64,000 nt of DNA from an uncultured Bartonella sp. (GTDB taxonomy: Bacteria; Pseudomonadota; Alphaproteobacteria; Rhizobiales; Rhizobiaceae), in assembly GCA_945285915.1 (NCBI GenBank), contig CALYQL010000011.1:26308-90307 (forward strand), in the 5' to 3' direction. Below the pieces are notes generated by a model. That model ran no database searches and was not told the origin of the DNA. It saw nothing but the letters and a program-made list of their open reading frames with translations. The translations under genes were made by a program, and so were the position numbers. Numbering within the stretch: position 1 is the stretch's first letter; each line of letters begins with the position of its first letter. This document shows, in pieces, positions 38,601 through 46,682 of this stretch.

Positions 38601-40683
38601 AATCAGTATCCCCTTTGAGGATAATCTCACGAATATGATCAATCCGTTCTTCCAAAACACGTGCCTGGTCAACAAGAACCTCATTAAGGGCGGAACTATT
38701 GACGGTCAAAGAATCGCGCAAAGCGTCTGCACGCGTGTTGAGGTTTTGCGTTTGGGTATCCAACAGCTCATTTGCAGTTTCAAAACTCTTTTCCATTGAC
38801 TGCTGGAGAGCGATAGAACGTTTTTCAATAGTTTCAACATGCTCTTGGGCGTGTTCGTCAAACGTGCGAACATTTTTGATCAGAACATCTTCAATGCTTG
38901 CAACGTGACTTGATAAGACGTCAATCTGACCTTTTACAGCTTGGACGAGATTGTCTGTTTCTCCACCAAGCATCTCATTGATAAGATCACGGCCTTCAGC
39001 AAGCTGATTTTTGAAATCTTCAGCACGACTTTTAATGACATCGGTAAGCGAAACATTCAGGCTAGCAATTTCATCAGCCAATAGCTGTTTGCCGTCATTG
39101 ATTGTCGTTAGAAACTCATTTTTTCCATTAGAAAAAGTATTAGCAATATCAACTGTGCGAGCTTTCAATGTTTCATTGATTTGGGCAGCACGTTCTTCCA
39201 AAATATTTCCGAGTTTTTCGGTATTTTCTTCTAAAGTTTGCGCCCGATCAATAAATGATTGTATGATTGAAGTGCTGCGATCTCCAAGAGAGCTATCAAC
39301 CTCTGCTAAGCGTTTTTCAAATGCCTCAATCGCTGTGCTCGAAACATTATCGAAACGTGAAGATAATTGATCTGCACGGTCATTCAGACCAGAAATTTTT
39401 TCATCAAACTCACTGAAGACGCGTTCAGCGGCTGCCTGCATGCGTCCACTAATTTCGCGAGCATGATGTTCTGCCTCGGCGGCACCACTATTGAAAGTAT
39501 CAGCAAGTCTACGACCATTTTCATCAAAACGATCTGCAGCGACGTTTAATCTATCTTCAATACTATCAAACAGCTGAGAGTTATGTCTTTGAATTTCATC
39601 TGCAGTTTGACGGAATTTTGCAGCCAGATCAGCGCTAACATTTTGACCGGCTTCAGATAGTTTGGCAATAAGATCATCACCCTGACGCTGCAATGTCTCC
39701 GATAGGGTTTTCGCTACAGTTCCAACATTTGTAGAGATTGTTGATGTTATAGAGCCAAATTCGCTACTTAACTGTTGTTGTGTACCGCGTATTGTATTTT
39801 GAACACGATCAGCGTGACCAAGTATTGCTTCACGCTCGTTACTGAGTTCGCCAATCAGACTGTGGATACGTGCTTCATTATCGGTATAGGCACGTTCAAG
39901 ATTTTGTACCTCTCCTTGGATAAGCGCTTCAAGCTCAACAGCACGTGCCAACGTACGCTCGATGCCTTCGCTCATAGCTGCGACTTCTTCTTGAACAGTC
40001 TTTCCAAGCGCTACAACTTGATTTTCTGCAGGCTTATCTGTGTGTCCCAAGCGGGCTGCTGCATCGCGCATAGCTGCGGCCACGTCCTGCAACTCATTAG
40101 AGCGTTTTGCCAATTGTGCAAAACCCCAGAACATCAATATCGGCACAGCTGTACCTGCTGCAACAGCAATACCAACTGGGCTTGCCATAAGTGCGCCTAT
40201 ACCAGCAGGTGCTAGATTGTTGGCAACAACGGCACCACCAGCTGCCCATAATGCACTGAGAGCAGTTGTACTCCAGTAAATGCGGGAGGAGGGCTTGCGT
40301 GAAATTGGCGTACGAGCAATAGGGGCTTTGGCTTTCGTGATATCGTCATTGGCCGGACGAGGTTGTTGAAGCACCAAAGGTTCATGCACGGTACCGCCAG
40401 ACGATTCCCGTTCAGGTTTTTTGCCAAAGAGTTGTTCAGCAACAGATTCGTCTACTGCAGGACCTGTTTGCGTCTTTTCTTTTGGCGCAGATGCGGTTTC
40501 TGCGGCAATCTCTTCTGTTGCCTGTGCAATTTGCTCTGCCAAATCTTCAAGGTCAATGAGACTGTCTTTTGACTCTGCGGATATATCTTTCACCGCAGCG
40601 GCGTCGAAATTAAAGTCAAGTGCTTGTTCAAGCGCTTCTTCGACTTCTACGTCAATCTTCTGTACCTTGGTTTTGCGTGCCAT
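35653..40683 (-). CDS. Giant membrane-anchored coiled-coil protein, growth pole ring (GPR/RgsE)-like
   Basis: 1676-residue protein often annotated kinesin-like or apolipoprotein-like in this order; the best characterised relative I know is GPR of Agrobacterium, a ring protein needed for polar growth. Parts seen: an acidic cytoplasmic N-terminus (1-130); one or two hydrophobic segments (about 133-195; WSTTALSALWAAGGAVVA, SPVGIAVAAGTAVPILMFWG); about 1250 residues of helical repeats without cysteine, including a regular 22-residue array at 862-1125; a linker rich in Ser and Pro; and a conserved C-terminal domain (about 1540-1676; AVELWDHYRRGQRNIYTQRL). A single-gene unit, divergent from the ferredoxin. 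Orthology is inferred from architecture, not an alignment. Confidence 0.75.
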   Translation of the reverse strand: MARKTKVQKIDVEVEEALEQALDFNFDAAAVKDISAESKDSLIDLEDLAEQIAQATEEIAAETASAPKEKTQTGPAVDESVAEQLFGKKPERESSGGTVHEPLVLQQPRPANDDITKAKAPIARTPISRKPSSRIYWSTTALSALWAAGGAVVANNLAPAGIGALMASPVGIAVAAGTAVPILMFWGFAQLAKRSNELQDVAAAMRDAAARLGHTDKPAENQVVALGKTVQEEVAAMSEGIERTLARAVELEALIQGEVQNLERAYTDNEARIHSLIGELSNEREAILGHADRVQNTIRGTQQQLSSEFGSITSTISTNVGTVAKTLSETLQRQGDDLIAKLSEAGQNVSADLAAKFRQTADEIQRHNSQLFDSIEDRLNVAADRFDENGRRLADTFNSGAAEAEHHAREISGRMQAAAERVFSEFDEKISGLNDRADQLSSRFDNVSSTAIEAFEKRLAEVDSSLGDRSTSIIQSFIDRAQTLEENTEKLGNILEERAAQINETLKARTVDIANTFSNGKNEFLTTINDGKQLLADEIASLNVSLTDVIKSRAEDFKNQLAEGRDLINEMLGGETDNLVQAVKGQIDVLSSHVASIEDVLIKNVRTFDEHAQEHVETIEKRSIALQQSMEKSFETANELLDTQTQNLNTRADALRDSLTVNSSALNEVLVDQARVLEERIDHIREIILKGDTDFGQAVSKQVLFVKDAVENNNNQLAATFENHLQTLESHTNLLKKALNNSNESLIVSLDSRIGSLNENLSNQSKQIAARATELEQNLTTKLTDVSRSLENQTNILGQRSNELKHVVTENNEQINRSFSQQTAILEERTQTLQKALDVGVHDVKSALEHSAVSLAGSLRENITSVSNILTNESQKAAEILTATGEKFVTSLTSETDKASTLLNNTNNALVNNISEASEKASSMIVAAGNGLTSSLAEQITKADTIISGSHEALVASVDLAANNAANVISQSGGQVLTSISAETDKLRSSLSTVGDNIKSSISGESTKVQAAISHAGQDLVSSLADVAVKAESVLSSTGKRVVNNFAEGAQTATNTLNSAGDRLVASLNDKINDATVKFNQAGETLTASLSDGVSRAETIINDQAQKLTSAIEASATTIEQSLVDRSSFLNETVLQLQNNLGARLDTIGENLTTVVAGTSSQIAGNVEQLTNMATNLGQAAQQTSNSLGTLTTHFGEQLNAVAQEAEHRIHAQNEALMTAFSQRSAETIKAVSATKDDLVGNVSGLLTQMDQSVENIASNTNAMISSIKDIDGQFNETANVFYQNTAQIAEHLSNTGQMLNSNVETLQGLSQQTAEQIGLLTKNLDHHANVLNQAIKLLDKSQNSLNMTIEEKQNALAKLGNALVEKSEEINQVISHYEVIIGTALQRADKGARETAAQLQQGLDNMVSTAAEKFAGATNEIKRTADSVKDELAKANTDINTTMRMLPSQTKESAEAMRLAVSDQIKVLQELSNAMQRNAHSVNVSRPTGKAEKLAPSYSEERVRPVSPFKSTYGAKSASSSQANQPSSREGWVSNLLARASQGDEADVATLTKVEQPRTANHVVESLNSLAVDIVRAIDHNAAVELWDHYRRGQRNIYTQRLYTLNGQKTFEKIRQKYAIDGEFRRSVNQYIADFEKLLRDVSRETNDKAAVRNYLTSDTGKVYTMLAHASGRIQ
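37309..38100 (-). repeat. Twelve tandem 22-residue repeats within the coiled-coil gene
   Basis: Codons 862-1125 break into 12 units of exactly 22 residues with no indels (66-base period). A typical unit is AGNGLTSSLAEQITKADTIISG or AGDRLVASLNDKINDATVKFNQ. Position 1-2 is usually small plus Gly, positions 5-6 and 9 hydrophobic, 12 acidic or small, 16 Ala, 19-20 hydrophobic. The units differ at the DNA level, so this is an old protein repeat, not a recent duplication. Confidence 0.85.
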
Positions 40684-40886
40684 GTTCGCCTCTTTACTCT
40701 ATACACATTGAAAAAGCACATGCCTTTCCAATAAAAGGTTCCCCATCCTAACCTTTAAGGATTTAGAAAGAAATATGTTCTTGGCTAAAGTGTGAAAAGT
40801 TTTATGATAAAGTTAACGCGATGGTAAAAACGTCAAGTCAAACACTATATAAACCAATTATTACAAATAGTTAGGAGAATACATCA

Positions 40887-41210
40887 GTGGCAAGGATCTT
40901 GTTTATAACTCAACGTGATGGAAAGCAATTTTCCGTTAACGAGGTTCCTGGCATCACAATTATGGAAGCTGCATTAAAAAATGACATACCAGGTATTCTT
41001 GGTGAGTGTGGTGGAGCATGTTCTTGTGCAACATGTCACGTTTACATCGACGATGAATGGATTGATAGGGTAGGTGAACCCAACATTATGGAAGAAGATA
41101 TGCTGGATTTCGCATTTGAGCGTACAGAAAACTCCAGACTTTCTTGTCAAATCACTTTAGACGAAAGTCTGGATGGTATTGTTGTCCACATTCCAGAAAG
41201 ACAGGCTTAA
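40887..41210 (+). CDS. [2Fe-2S] ferredoxin, adrenodoxin type
   Basis: 107-residue electron carrier with the C-x5-C-x2-C-xn-C set of vertebrate-type ferredoxins: Cys41, Cys47, Cys50 and Cys87 (GECGGACSCATCH, RLSCQI), and an additional Cys45. Family members serve Fe-S cluster assembly, P450s or haem O/A synthesis. No hsc or isc genes are near, so the partner is unknown. The start is GTG at 40887 with AGGAG ten bases upstream. It stands between the coiled-coil gene and the DUF922 gene, four bases from the latter's stop. Confidence 0.92.
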   Translation: MARILFITQRDGKQFSVNEVPGITIMEAALKNDIPGILGECGGACSCATCHVYIDDEWIDRVGEPNIMEEDMLDFAFERTENSRLSCQITLDESLDGIVVHIPERQA

Positions 41211-41214
41211 TCGT

Positions 41215-41841
41215 TTATTTTGTTTGATCTTTCAATTGTTTGATACGCGTTATTAAAAGATTAGTAAAACGCTGTTCGAAATTGATTGCTTCGACTTTGT
41301 CAAAGTGTCTTTGTGCATCTTCATGGCTTTGCAGAATTTGTGCACTTGTTTGCTCAATATTCTTGCGCAGGGTGTCGCAGTCTTTTTGTGCGGGCAACTG
41401 ACGTACTGCCCGCTCGATTTTTGAAGCGTGCGCACGCGCAATAACAATATGACTTTCTTCATGCCGTTTAATATCGCGCGATAATGTATCCCAGATCAAT
41501 GCCATTTCCATGGACTTGGTTGTCGAGCGTTGTTTCCATCTTGGTAAAGACATTTTTGCGTAAACATCAACTTGAACCTCGGCAACTTTGCAATAATCAC
41601 CTTGTTTTATGAGTTTAAGCTGTGGCTTGAATGATATTGTCGTTGCACCAGGATGATGCAGACCTGTATTCTTAACATAAGGTCCTTTATGGGTTAATGC
41701 CTTGTCGAGCTGTGCAGGGGTAGTCCCGGAAATTGTATAATAACTAATTTTCTTGTAAATTGTCGATGCTTCTGCATTTGCAGAAAGTGTAAGCATAACC
41801 AAACAACTTGCTGCTATACTACTAAGAATTTTTGTAGACAT
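41215..41841 (-). CDS. DUF922 family secreted protein with HExxH motif
   Basis: 208-residue exported protein: signal peptide ILSSIAASCLVMLTLSANAEA, then the DUF922 pattern YYTISGTTPAQLDKAL near the mature start, a central strand region, and KRHEESHIVIARAHA at about 143-157. HEESH is the HExxH zinc-protease motif, and members have been labelled predicted secreted Zn-dependent proteases; activity has not to my knowledge been shown. Two cysteines (in DYCKVAE and KDCDTL) could form a disulfide. It converges on the ferredoxin gene with four bases between stops. Confidence 0.8.
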   Translation of the reverse strand: MSTKILSSIAASCLVMLTLSANAEASTIYKKISYYTISGTTPAQLDKALTHKGPYVKNTGLHHPGATTISFKPQLKLIKQGDYCKVAEVQVDVYAKMSLPRWKQRSTTKSMEMALIWDTLSRDIKRHEESHIVIARAHASKIERAVRQLPAQKDCDTLRKNIEQTSAQILQSHEDAQRHFDKVEAINFEQRFTNLLITRIKQLKDQTK

Positions 41842-41946
41842 TTAGACCCCCATTATTGGGCAACACAAATTGTTTCAGACATTTACATAAATGTGCTAAA
41901 AAAGTATCTACAAAAGTCGTGTAATTTAAAGAATGTAAACTTCAAT

Positions 41947-42777
41947 ATGAATAATCATTGGCACATTGGTAGACACCACAGGATTCCACTGCAAGGCAAA
42001 GCTTTAATTATGGGAATCCTCAATGTTACACCCGATTCTTTCTCAGATGGAGGTTCCTATACATCGCTACATAAAGCTGTAGAACGATCACTTCAAATGG
42101 TTGAAGAGGGCGCATGCATTATCGATATTGGTGGTGAATCAACACGACCAGGATTTGAACCAATAACAACAGAAGAAGAGCAGACAAGAGTTTTACCGGT
42201 CATTGAGGCTCTTCACAATCGGACAAATGCCTATTTATCAATAGATACCTATCACAGTGAAACTGCACGTCATGCAATCGATGCTGGGGTTGATATTGTT
42301 AATGATATTTGGGGATTGCAACGTGAACCCGAAATGGCTGAAATAGTTGCCGATAAAGGGGCAGGAATTATCATCATGCATAATTCTCGCGATAGAGAAG
42401 TTCTTCCCGACCTAATAGAAGATCAAAAATTTTTCTTTGAAAAATCACTGACAATTGCAATGAAAGCTGGCATAGACGAAGCTTCTATTATGCTTGATCC
42501 GGGTATTGGTTTTGGAAAAAACCTTCATGATAATTTAATCTTGATACGCCGTGCAAAAGAACTAACCTCATTGGGATTTCCACTTTTGGCTGCCACTTCA
42601 AGAAAGCGTTTTTTAGGAACAATTTCGGGGCATGAAGAACCGAAGGGCAGGGACGTTGCGACGGCAGCAACTTCAATTCTACTAAGGCAAGCAGGTTTTG
42701 CTGTTTTCCGCGTGCATGACGTTGCAATCAATAAAGACGCTTTGGCAATTGTTGATGCAATCAATGGGCAGGATTAA
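41947..42777 (+). CDS. folP: Dihydropteroate synthase
   Basis: FolP joins p-aminobenzoate to 6-hydroxymethyl-dihydropterin diphosphate in folate synthesis and is the sulfonamide target. The 276-residue TIM barrel has MGILNVTPDSFSDGG, ACIIDIGGESTRPGF, SIDTYHSETARHAIDAG and LDPGIGFGK, and ends FRVHDVAINKDAL. I start it at the ATG at 41947; the frame continues upstream to 41893 but the added residues (MLKKYLQKSCNLKN) are not family-like. folK follows with an overlap; no folB dihydroneopterin aldolase gene stands between them, unlike in most relatives. Confidence 0.94.
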   Translation: MNNHWHIGRHHRIPLQGKALIMGILNVTPDSFSDGGSYTSLHKAVERSLQMVEEGACIIDIGGESTRPGFEPITTEEEQTRVLPVIEALHNRTNAYLSIDTYHSETARHAIDAGVDIVNDIWGLQREPEMAEIVADKGAGIIIMHNSRDREVLPDLIEDQKFFFEKSLTIAMKAGIDEASIMLDPGIGFGKNLHDNLILIRRAKELTSLGFPLLAATSRKRFLGTISGHEEPKGRDVATAATSILLRQAGFAVFRVHDVAINKDALAIVDAINGQD

Positions 42778-43312
42778 AAAGTTGAAAAAAGCGTGGCTTG
42801 GCTTAGGGGGAAATGTTGGCGATGTTGTATTGACCCTACAACAAGCTCTCAATAGCCTCTCGCAAATAGATACTATAAAGCTGATAAAAGTTTCTTCATT
42901 TTATAAAACACCCCCATGGGGAAAGACAGATCAAGCGTATTTTGTCAATTTATGCTGTGCTATTGAAACAGATTTGACGCCTGAAGCCCTTCTGCAAACC
43001 TGTTTAAAGCTTGAAGAGAAATTCGGGCGTGTTCGTCATGAAAAATGGGGGCCGCGCACAATTGATATTGATTTGTTAGCATATGAGTCCATTGACCATT
43101 ATTTGTCCAAATCCCTCACGCTTCCACACCCGTTTTTAACAGAACGGTCGTTTGTTCTCCGACCTCTTTGCGAAATTGCGCCTGAACTGATGGTAAAAGG
43201 TCTCGCTGTGAAAGATTGGAACCAAAGAGTGCAAGACAGCGATATTGTGGTACTTCCGACACAGTACCAACAGGAGATTTCGTTTATTACAAACATTAGT
43301 AGTGACGAATAG
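42764..43312 (+). CDS. folK: Hydroxymethyldihydropterin pyrophosphokinase
   Basis: FolK adds pyrophosphate from ATP to 6-hydroxymethyl-dihydropterin just before FolP acts. The product has AWLGLGGNVGDV, SSFYKTPPWGKTDQAYFVNL, LEEKFGRVRHEKWGPRTIDIDLL (split; residues about 85-107) and LPHPFLTERSFVLRPLCEIAP, all family hallmarks. ATG at 42764 overlaps the folP stop by 14 bases; a TTG at 42781, with AGGA upstream, would give a start closer to the usual length. Either way the two are coupled. Confidence 0.93.
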   Translation: MGRIKKLKKAWLGLGGNVGDVVLTLQQALNSLSQIDTIKLIKVSSFYKTPPWGKTDQAYFVNLCCAIETDLTPEALLQTCLKLEEKFGRVRHEKWGPRTIDIDLLAYESIDHYLSKSLTLPHPFLTERSFVLRPLCEIAPELMVKGLAVKDWNQRVQDSDIVVLPTQYQQEISFITNISSDE

Positions 43313-43386
43313 GGAAAAAGTTATTAAATGGCATGTCTGATTTTATAGCGTATTTACGTGTTTGATGAGTTTTATTGAGGTGTCAC

Positions 43387-43887
43387 ATGCCAAGCATAAT
43401 TTCTAAATCGTCTTTGTTGGTGGCTGGTGTCGTATTGGCCATTTCTGGCTGTACAACGACAAAAACAACCACATCAACGAACCAAACAACAACAGCCAAT
43501 CCGATTGCCAAATTGGCTTCCCTTACACCGTCTCGCAGTGTTGATCCTGAATTGGCAAAAGCATGCGCAAACAGTGCTGCCAACAAATATTTTCTGCCAA
43601 CCCGTGTGATTAATGCTACTGATTCGCGTAAAGCCGCTGATGGCTCAACGCAAGTTATCTTGAAAGTTGATCTGCGTGATGCCGTATGTACCGTTAGCCC
43701 GTCAGGCGTTGTAAAATCTGTTGTTGATACATCACCAAAGAGTGCGGATCAGATTGCAGCAGAAGCACAAGCCGCAAAGGATGCTGCTACAAAATCAACA
43801 GTGCAATCCTCAACAAAAAAAGCAACACAATCTAAAAAAGTATCAAAACTTGCAAATTCTGATGATGCTGCAAAAGCAAACCAATAA
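43387..43887 (+). CDS. Putative lipoprotein of unknown function
   Basis: 166-residue protein with a lipoprotein signal (SSLLVAGVVLAISGC, lipobox AISGC), a Thr-rich linker (TTTKTTTSTNQTTT), a compact domain of about 75 residues containing two cysteines (LAKACANSAANKYF and VDLRDAVCTVS, likely a disulfide), and a low-complexity tail of Ala, Lys, Ser and Gln. I recognise no family. The ATG at 43387 is preferred to a TTG four codons upstream. Its stop is directly against the cobJ stop on the other strand. Confidence 0.78.
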   Translation: MPSIISKSSLLVAGVVLAISGCTTTKTTTSTNQTTTANPIAKLASLTPSRSVDPELAKACANSAANKYFLPTRVINATDSRKAADGSTQVILKVDLRDAVCTVSPSGVVKSVVDTSPKSADQIAAEAQAAKDAATKSTVQSSTKKATQSKKVSKLANSDDAAKANQ

Positions 43888-45297
43888 TTAGGATAAAATT
43901 TGGACTTTGGGATAGGATCTCGGCGTATACGCCCAGATCTTATTTCCCTGTCTGAAAATTTTTGTTTGCGACGATCCTATCAATATCACAGATCTGCTTG
44001 TAATTGCTGCAATATCCAGTTTTTGAAGTGTTGTGATCGTTGTCGTTTCACCTTCACGTCCGATATCTGTTCCAATCATTATAATAGTATTTGGAGCACA
44101 GTATTTTTTTATAAGCTCGAATACATTGTAAATTTGCTTCGGCCGAGCGCGCGAAACTGGATTATACAATGCTAAAGCCATATCGCTTTGTATGGACGCG
44201 ATTATTCTTTTTTCAATAATAGCCGATGGCTTCAAATTATCAGATAGAGAAATGACAGCAAAGTCATGCCCTAAAGGTGCGCCTATTCGAGCAGCAGCCG
44301 ATTGAGCGGCCGTTATTCCTGGTTCAATTCGAATTTCAACATTATCTAACGATCCAGCAGGTGCTTTTTCCATACATTCCATAATGGCTGAGGCCATGGC
44401 GAAAATGCCGGGATCACCGGAAGAAACAATAACAACTTTTTTCCCCATAGCCGCCAAATTGAGAGCCTTTTGGGAGCGAGCTAATTCCTCACGGTTATCA
44501 CTCGGATGAATAATTTGGTGTGACGCAAATGGTGCGGCAAGTTTGATATAATAATCATAGCCCAGAATATCCGTCGCGGCATCGAGCGCTTCACGAGCAG
44601 AATATGTCATATATCGCTTGTCACCAGGGCCAAGACCGACAACTGTGAGCGTGCCGTTGACAGTATTTTTCTTACGGTAAACCAGTTTTTTTGCATGCCC
44701 CACCTGTTTTGTCTCATCAATGACGATTTCAAGCACACCATTGTCATCAAAGGGTAGGGCACTTTTTAGCAACCAATCATGTTGCCCAGTGAATTTTACT
44801 TTTTCGCCTGATAATAGAGCGGATATAAAGGCAGCCGCATCTTCCTTATTAACTAGTTCCAATTCATCAGGCGGTGTTAGTAAATTGATATTGAACCGTA
44901 ATGCACCACTTGTTGTCACGGCTGCATAACCGCCTAAAAAGTTGGCAATCTTGTAGGTCAAGTCGTTTGCACCGGCATTTCCCCCCAGTAATGGAACAAC
45001 GGTCGCACCATCTTCTGAGATACATAAAACTGGAGGTTCATTGAATTTGTCATTCAGAACCTTTGATAAAATTCGAATGATTATTCCGGTCGCACAAAAA
45101 GCTAATATAGGTCGACCTGCACGAAATACCTCAACAATCTTTTCTGCAATGGAGTCCACAATGATGCATGACGAATTATGCAAACGTTTCGTTGCATAAA
45201 TTTCGGTACCGCCCAACAGGACAGAAATAGCGTTCGCATGCTCGAATGATTTTTCTGAAAAAACAAATATTGCAGTATGTTCAGTATGTTGAGACAT
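43888..45297 (-). CDS. cobJ: CbiG-like domain fused to precorrin-3B C17-methyltransferase (CobJ)
   Basis: 469-residue cobalamin enzyme in two parts. Residues about 1-205 look like CbiG: an N-terminal domain (FVFSEKSFEHANAISVLL, AFCATGIIIRIL) and the box VPLLGGNAGANDLTYKIANFL with AVTTSG. From about 215 it is CobJ: TVVGLGPGDKRYMT, GYDYYIKL, VVIVSSGDPGIFAMASAI and GTDIGREGETTTITTLQKL. CobJ methylates C17 and contracts the ring in the oxygen-dependent route. CbiG opens the delta-lactone in the anaerobic route, so its presence beside cobG is unexpected. It follows cobI by 25 bases in a cobG-cobH-cobI-cobJ order. Confidence 0.9.
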   Translation of the reverse strand: MSQHTEHTAIFVFSEKSFEHANAISVLLGGTEIYATKRLHNSSCIIVDSIAEKIVEVFRAGRPILAFCATGIIIRILSKVLNDKFNEPPVLCISEDGATVVPLLGGNAGANDLTYKIANFLGGYAAVTTSGALRFNINLLTPPDELELVNKEDAAAFISALLSGEKVKFTGQHDWLLKSALPFDDNGVLEIVIDETKQVGHAKKLVYRKKNTVNGTLTVVGLGPGDKRYMTYSAREALDAATDILGYDYYIKLAAPFASHQIIHPSDNREELARSQKALNLAAMGKKVVIVSSGDPGIFAMASAIMECMEKAPAGSLDNVEIRIEPGITAAQSAAARIGAPLGHDFAVISLSDNLKPSAIIEKRIIASIQSDMALALYNPVSRARPKQIYNVFELIKKYCAPNTIIMIGTDIGREGETTTITTLQKLDIAAITSRSVILIGSSQTKIFRQGNKIWAYTPRSYPKVQILS

Positions 45298-45322
45298 TTT
45301 ATTAAACTATAACATAAATGGA

Positions 45323-46054
45323 TTAATTGACAGGTGTACCAGGTACCAATATGAGAGAAAAATAGGGCGACTGTGTACCATCTACTTCCCTCAATGCGAT
45401 TACTCGCTCATTATCCATTGTCGCACGTTCAATATAAAGAGCGCGATCCATTAAACCGCAATGTTCGAGAGCGTCTCTTACTTTATCCAGATTGCGGCCC
45501 AATTTCAGAATAGCAAATGCGTCAGTTGTATTTAAGCGTTGAATTAATTCATCTTTTTCTAAAACACCGGATAGCACCGTAAAGGATTGGTTTCGGTAAC
45601 AGAGTGGCGTTTGCAGAACAGAGGCAGCACCAAAGATTGATGAGATACCAGGGATAATTTCAGTTGGATATTTCTTGCCCAGCACGTCATAAATATACAT
45701 AAATGAACTGTAGAATAGGGGATCACCTTCAGCAAGAATGACAACATTCTTTCCCATTGCCAATTGCTTGTCTATTGTTTCAGTAATTTCACTATAAAAC
45801 TGATTTAACTTTTCTTTGTAAATATCTGATTTGCTGGATATTTCAGTTGTCACTGGATAAGTTATCGGTAGTAATTCAGTATGTTCTTTTATCCAACTAC
45901 GCGCGATTTTTAACGCATTGCTGTTTTGCTTGGCCGTCTCATGATACGCGACAATATCGGCCGATTGTATTGCTTTAACGCCTTTAACGGTTATGAGATC
46001 AGGATCTCCAGGCCCCACACCAACTCCATATAATCGACCAGTTTTTTCCATCAT
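45323..46054 (-). CDS. cobI: Precorrin-2 C20-methyltransferase
   Basis: CobI methylates precorrin-2 at C20 using SAM. The 243-residue protein begins GRLYGVGVGPGDPDLITVKG and has VVILAEGDPLFYSSFMYI, EIIPGISSIFGAASVL and ILKLGRNLDKVRDAL, the CobI/CbiL pattern. The ATG at 46054 overlaps the cobH stop by four bases (ATGA), so translation is coupled. Confidence 0.95.
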   Translation of the reverse strand: MMEKTGRLYGVGVGPGDPDLITVKGVKAIQSADIVAYHETAKQNSNALKIARSWIKEHTELLPITYPVTTEISSKSDIYKEKLNQFYSEITETIDKQLAMGKNVVILAEGDPLFYSSFMYIYDVLGKKYPTEIIPGISSIFGAASVLQTPLCYRNQSFTVLSGVLEKDELIQRLNTTDAFAILKLGRNLDKVRDALEHCGLMDRALYIERATMDNERVIALREVDGTQSPYFSLILVPGTPVN

Positions 46055-46677
46055 TCAACATCACTTGCTAGAGCATTTACTGCTGCTGCCGCCATGGCAC
46101 TACCGCCCCGTCGTCCATGAACAACAACATAGGGCAAATTAAGCTTATTTTCTGATAAAGCCAATTTGGATTCTTTTGCGCCAACGAACCCAACAGGAAA
46201 CCCTAATATCAATGCTGGCTTTTCAAATCCTTGTTCAATCAGGTTGAGCAAGTGGAAAAGGGCTGTCGGGGCATTACCAATAGCAACGACACTCCCTTTG
46301 ATAAAGGGTTTCCATAATTCAACCGCTGCTGCAGATCTGGTATTGTTAATGCGCTTTGCTCGATCAGCAACATCTGGCTCAGATAAAGTACAGATGACCG
46401 AATTGTTTGCAGGTAATCTTTTTCTTGTTACGCCATCGGCCACCATATTTGCATCACATAGAATAGGGCAACCATTAGCCAGTGCAGTTTTTCCGATTGT
46501 ACCGGCATTTTGCGAATAAGCGATATCCTCAACAATATCGGTCATACCACATGCGTGTATCACGCGGACAACCAACTTTTCCAAATCTGCAGAAACGTTT
46601 TCCAAATTGGCTTCCGCCCGGATTGTAGCAAATGATTTTTGATAAATTGTCTGCCCATCTGTGATGTAATCAAGCAT
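46051..46677 (-). CDS. cobH: Precorrin-8X methylmutase
   Basis: CobH moves the methyl group from C11 to C12 to form hydrogenobyrinic acid. The 208-residue protein has IYQKSFATIRAEA, VRVIHACGMTDIVEDIAYS with the catalytic His, GKTALANGCPILCDANMVADG and GNAPTALFHLL, and ends VVHGRRGGSAMAAAAVNAL. It starts five bases after cobG ends. Confidence 0.96.
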   Translation of the reverse strand: MLDYITDGQTIYQKSFATIRAEANLENVSADLEKLVVRVIHACGMTDIVEDIAYSQNAGTIGKTALANGCPILCDANMVADGVTRKRLPANNSVICTLSEPDVADRAKRINNTRSAAAVELWKPFIKGSVVAIGNAPTALFHLLNLIEQGFEKPALILGFPVGFVGAKESKLALSENKLNLPYVVVHGRRGGSAMAAAAVNALASDVE

Positions 46678-46682
46678 ATGCG

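Noticed and set aside
36995..40215. Long plus-strand frames opposite the coiled-coil gene (for example 36995-37375 and 39775-40215)
   Set aside because: They are shadows of a repetitive, compositionally biased coding strand; the minus frame has clear domain order and a ribosome site.
40813..40827. TTAA-CGCGATG-GTAA near the start of the ferredoxin gene
   Set aside because: One mismatch to the CtrA box in AT-rich DNA; not distinguishable from chance.
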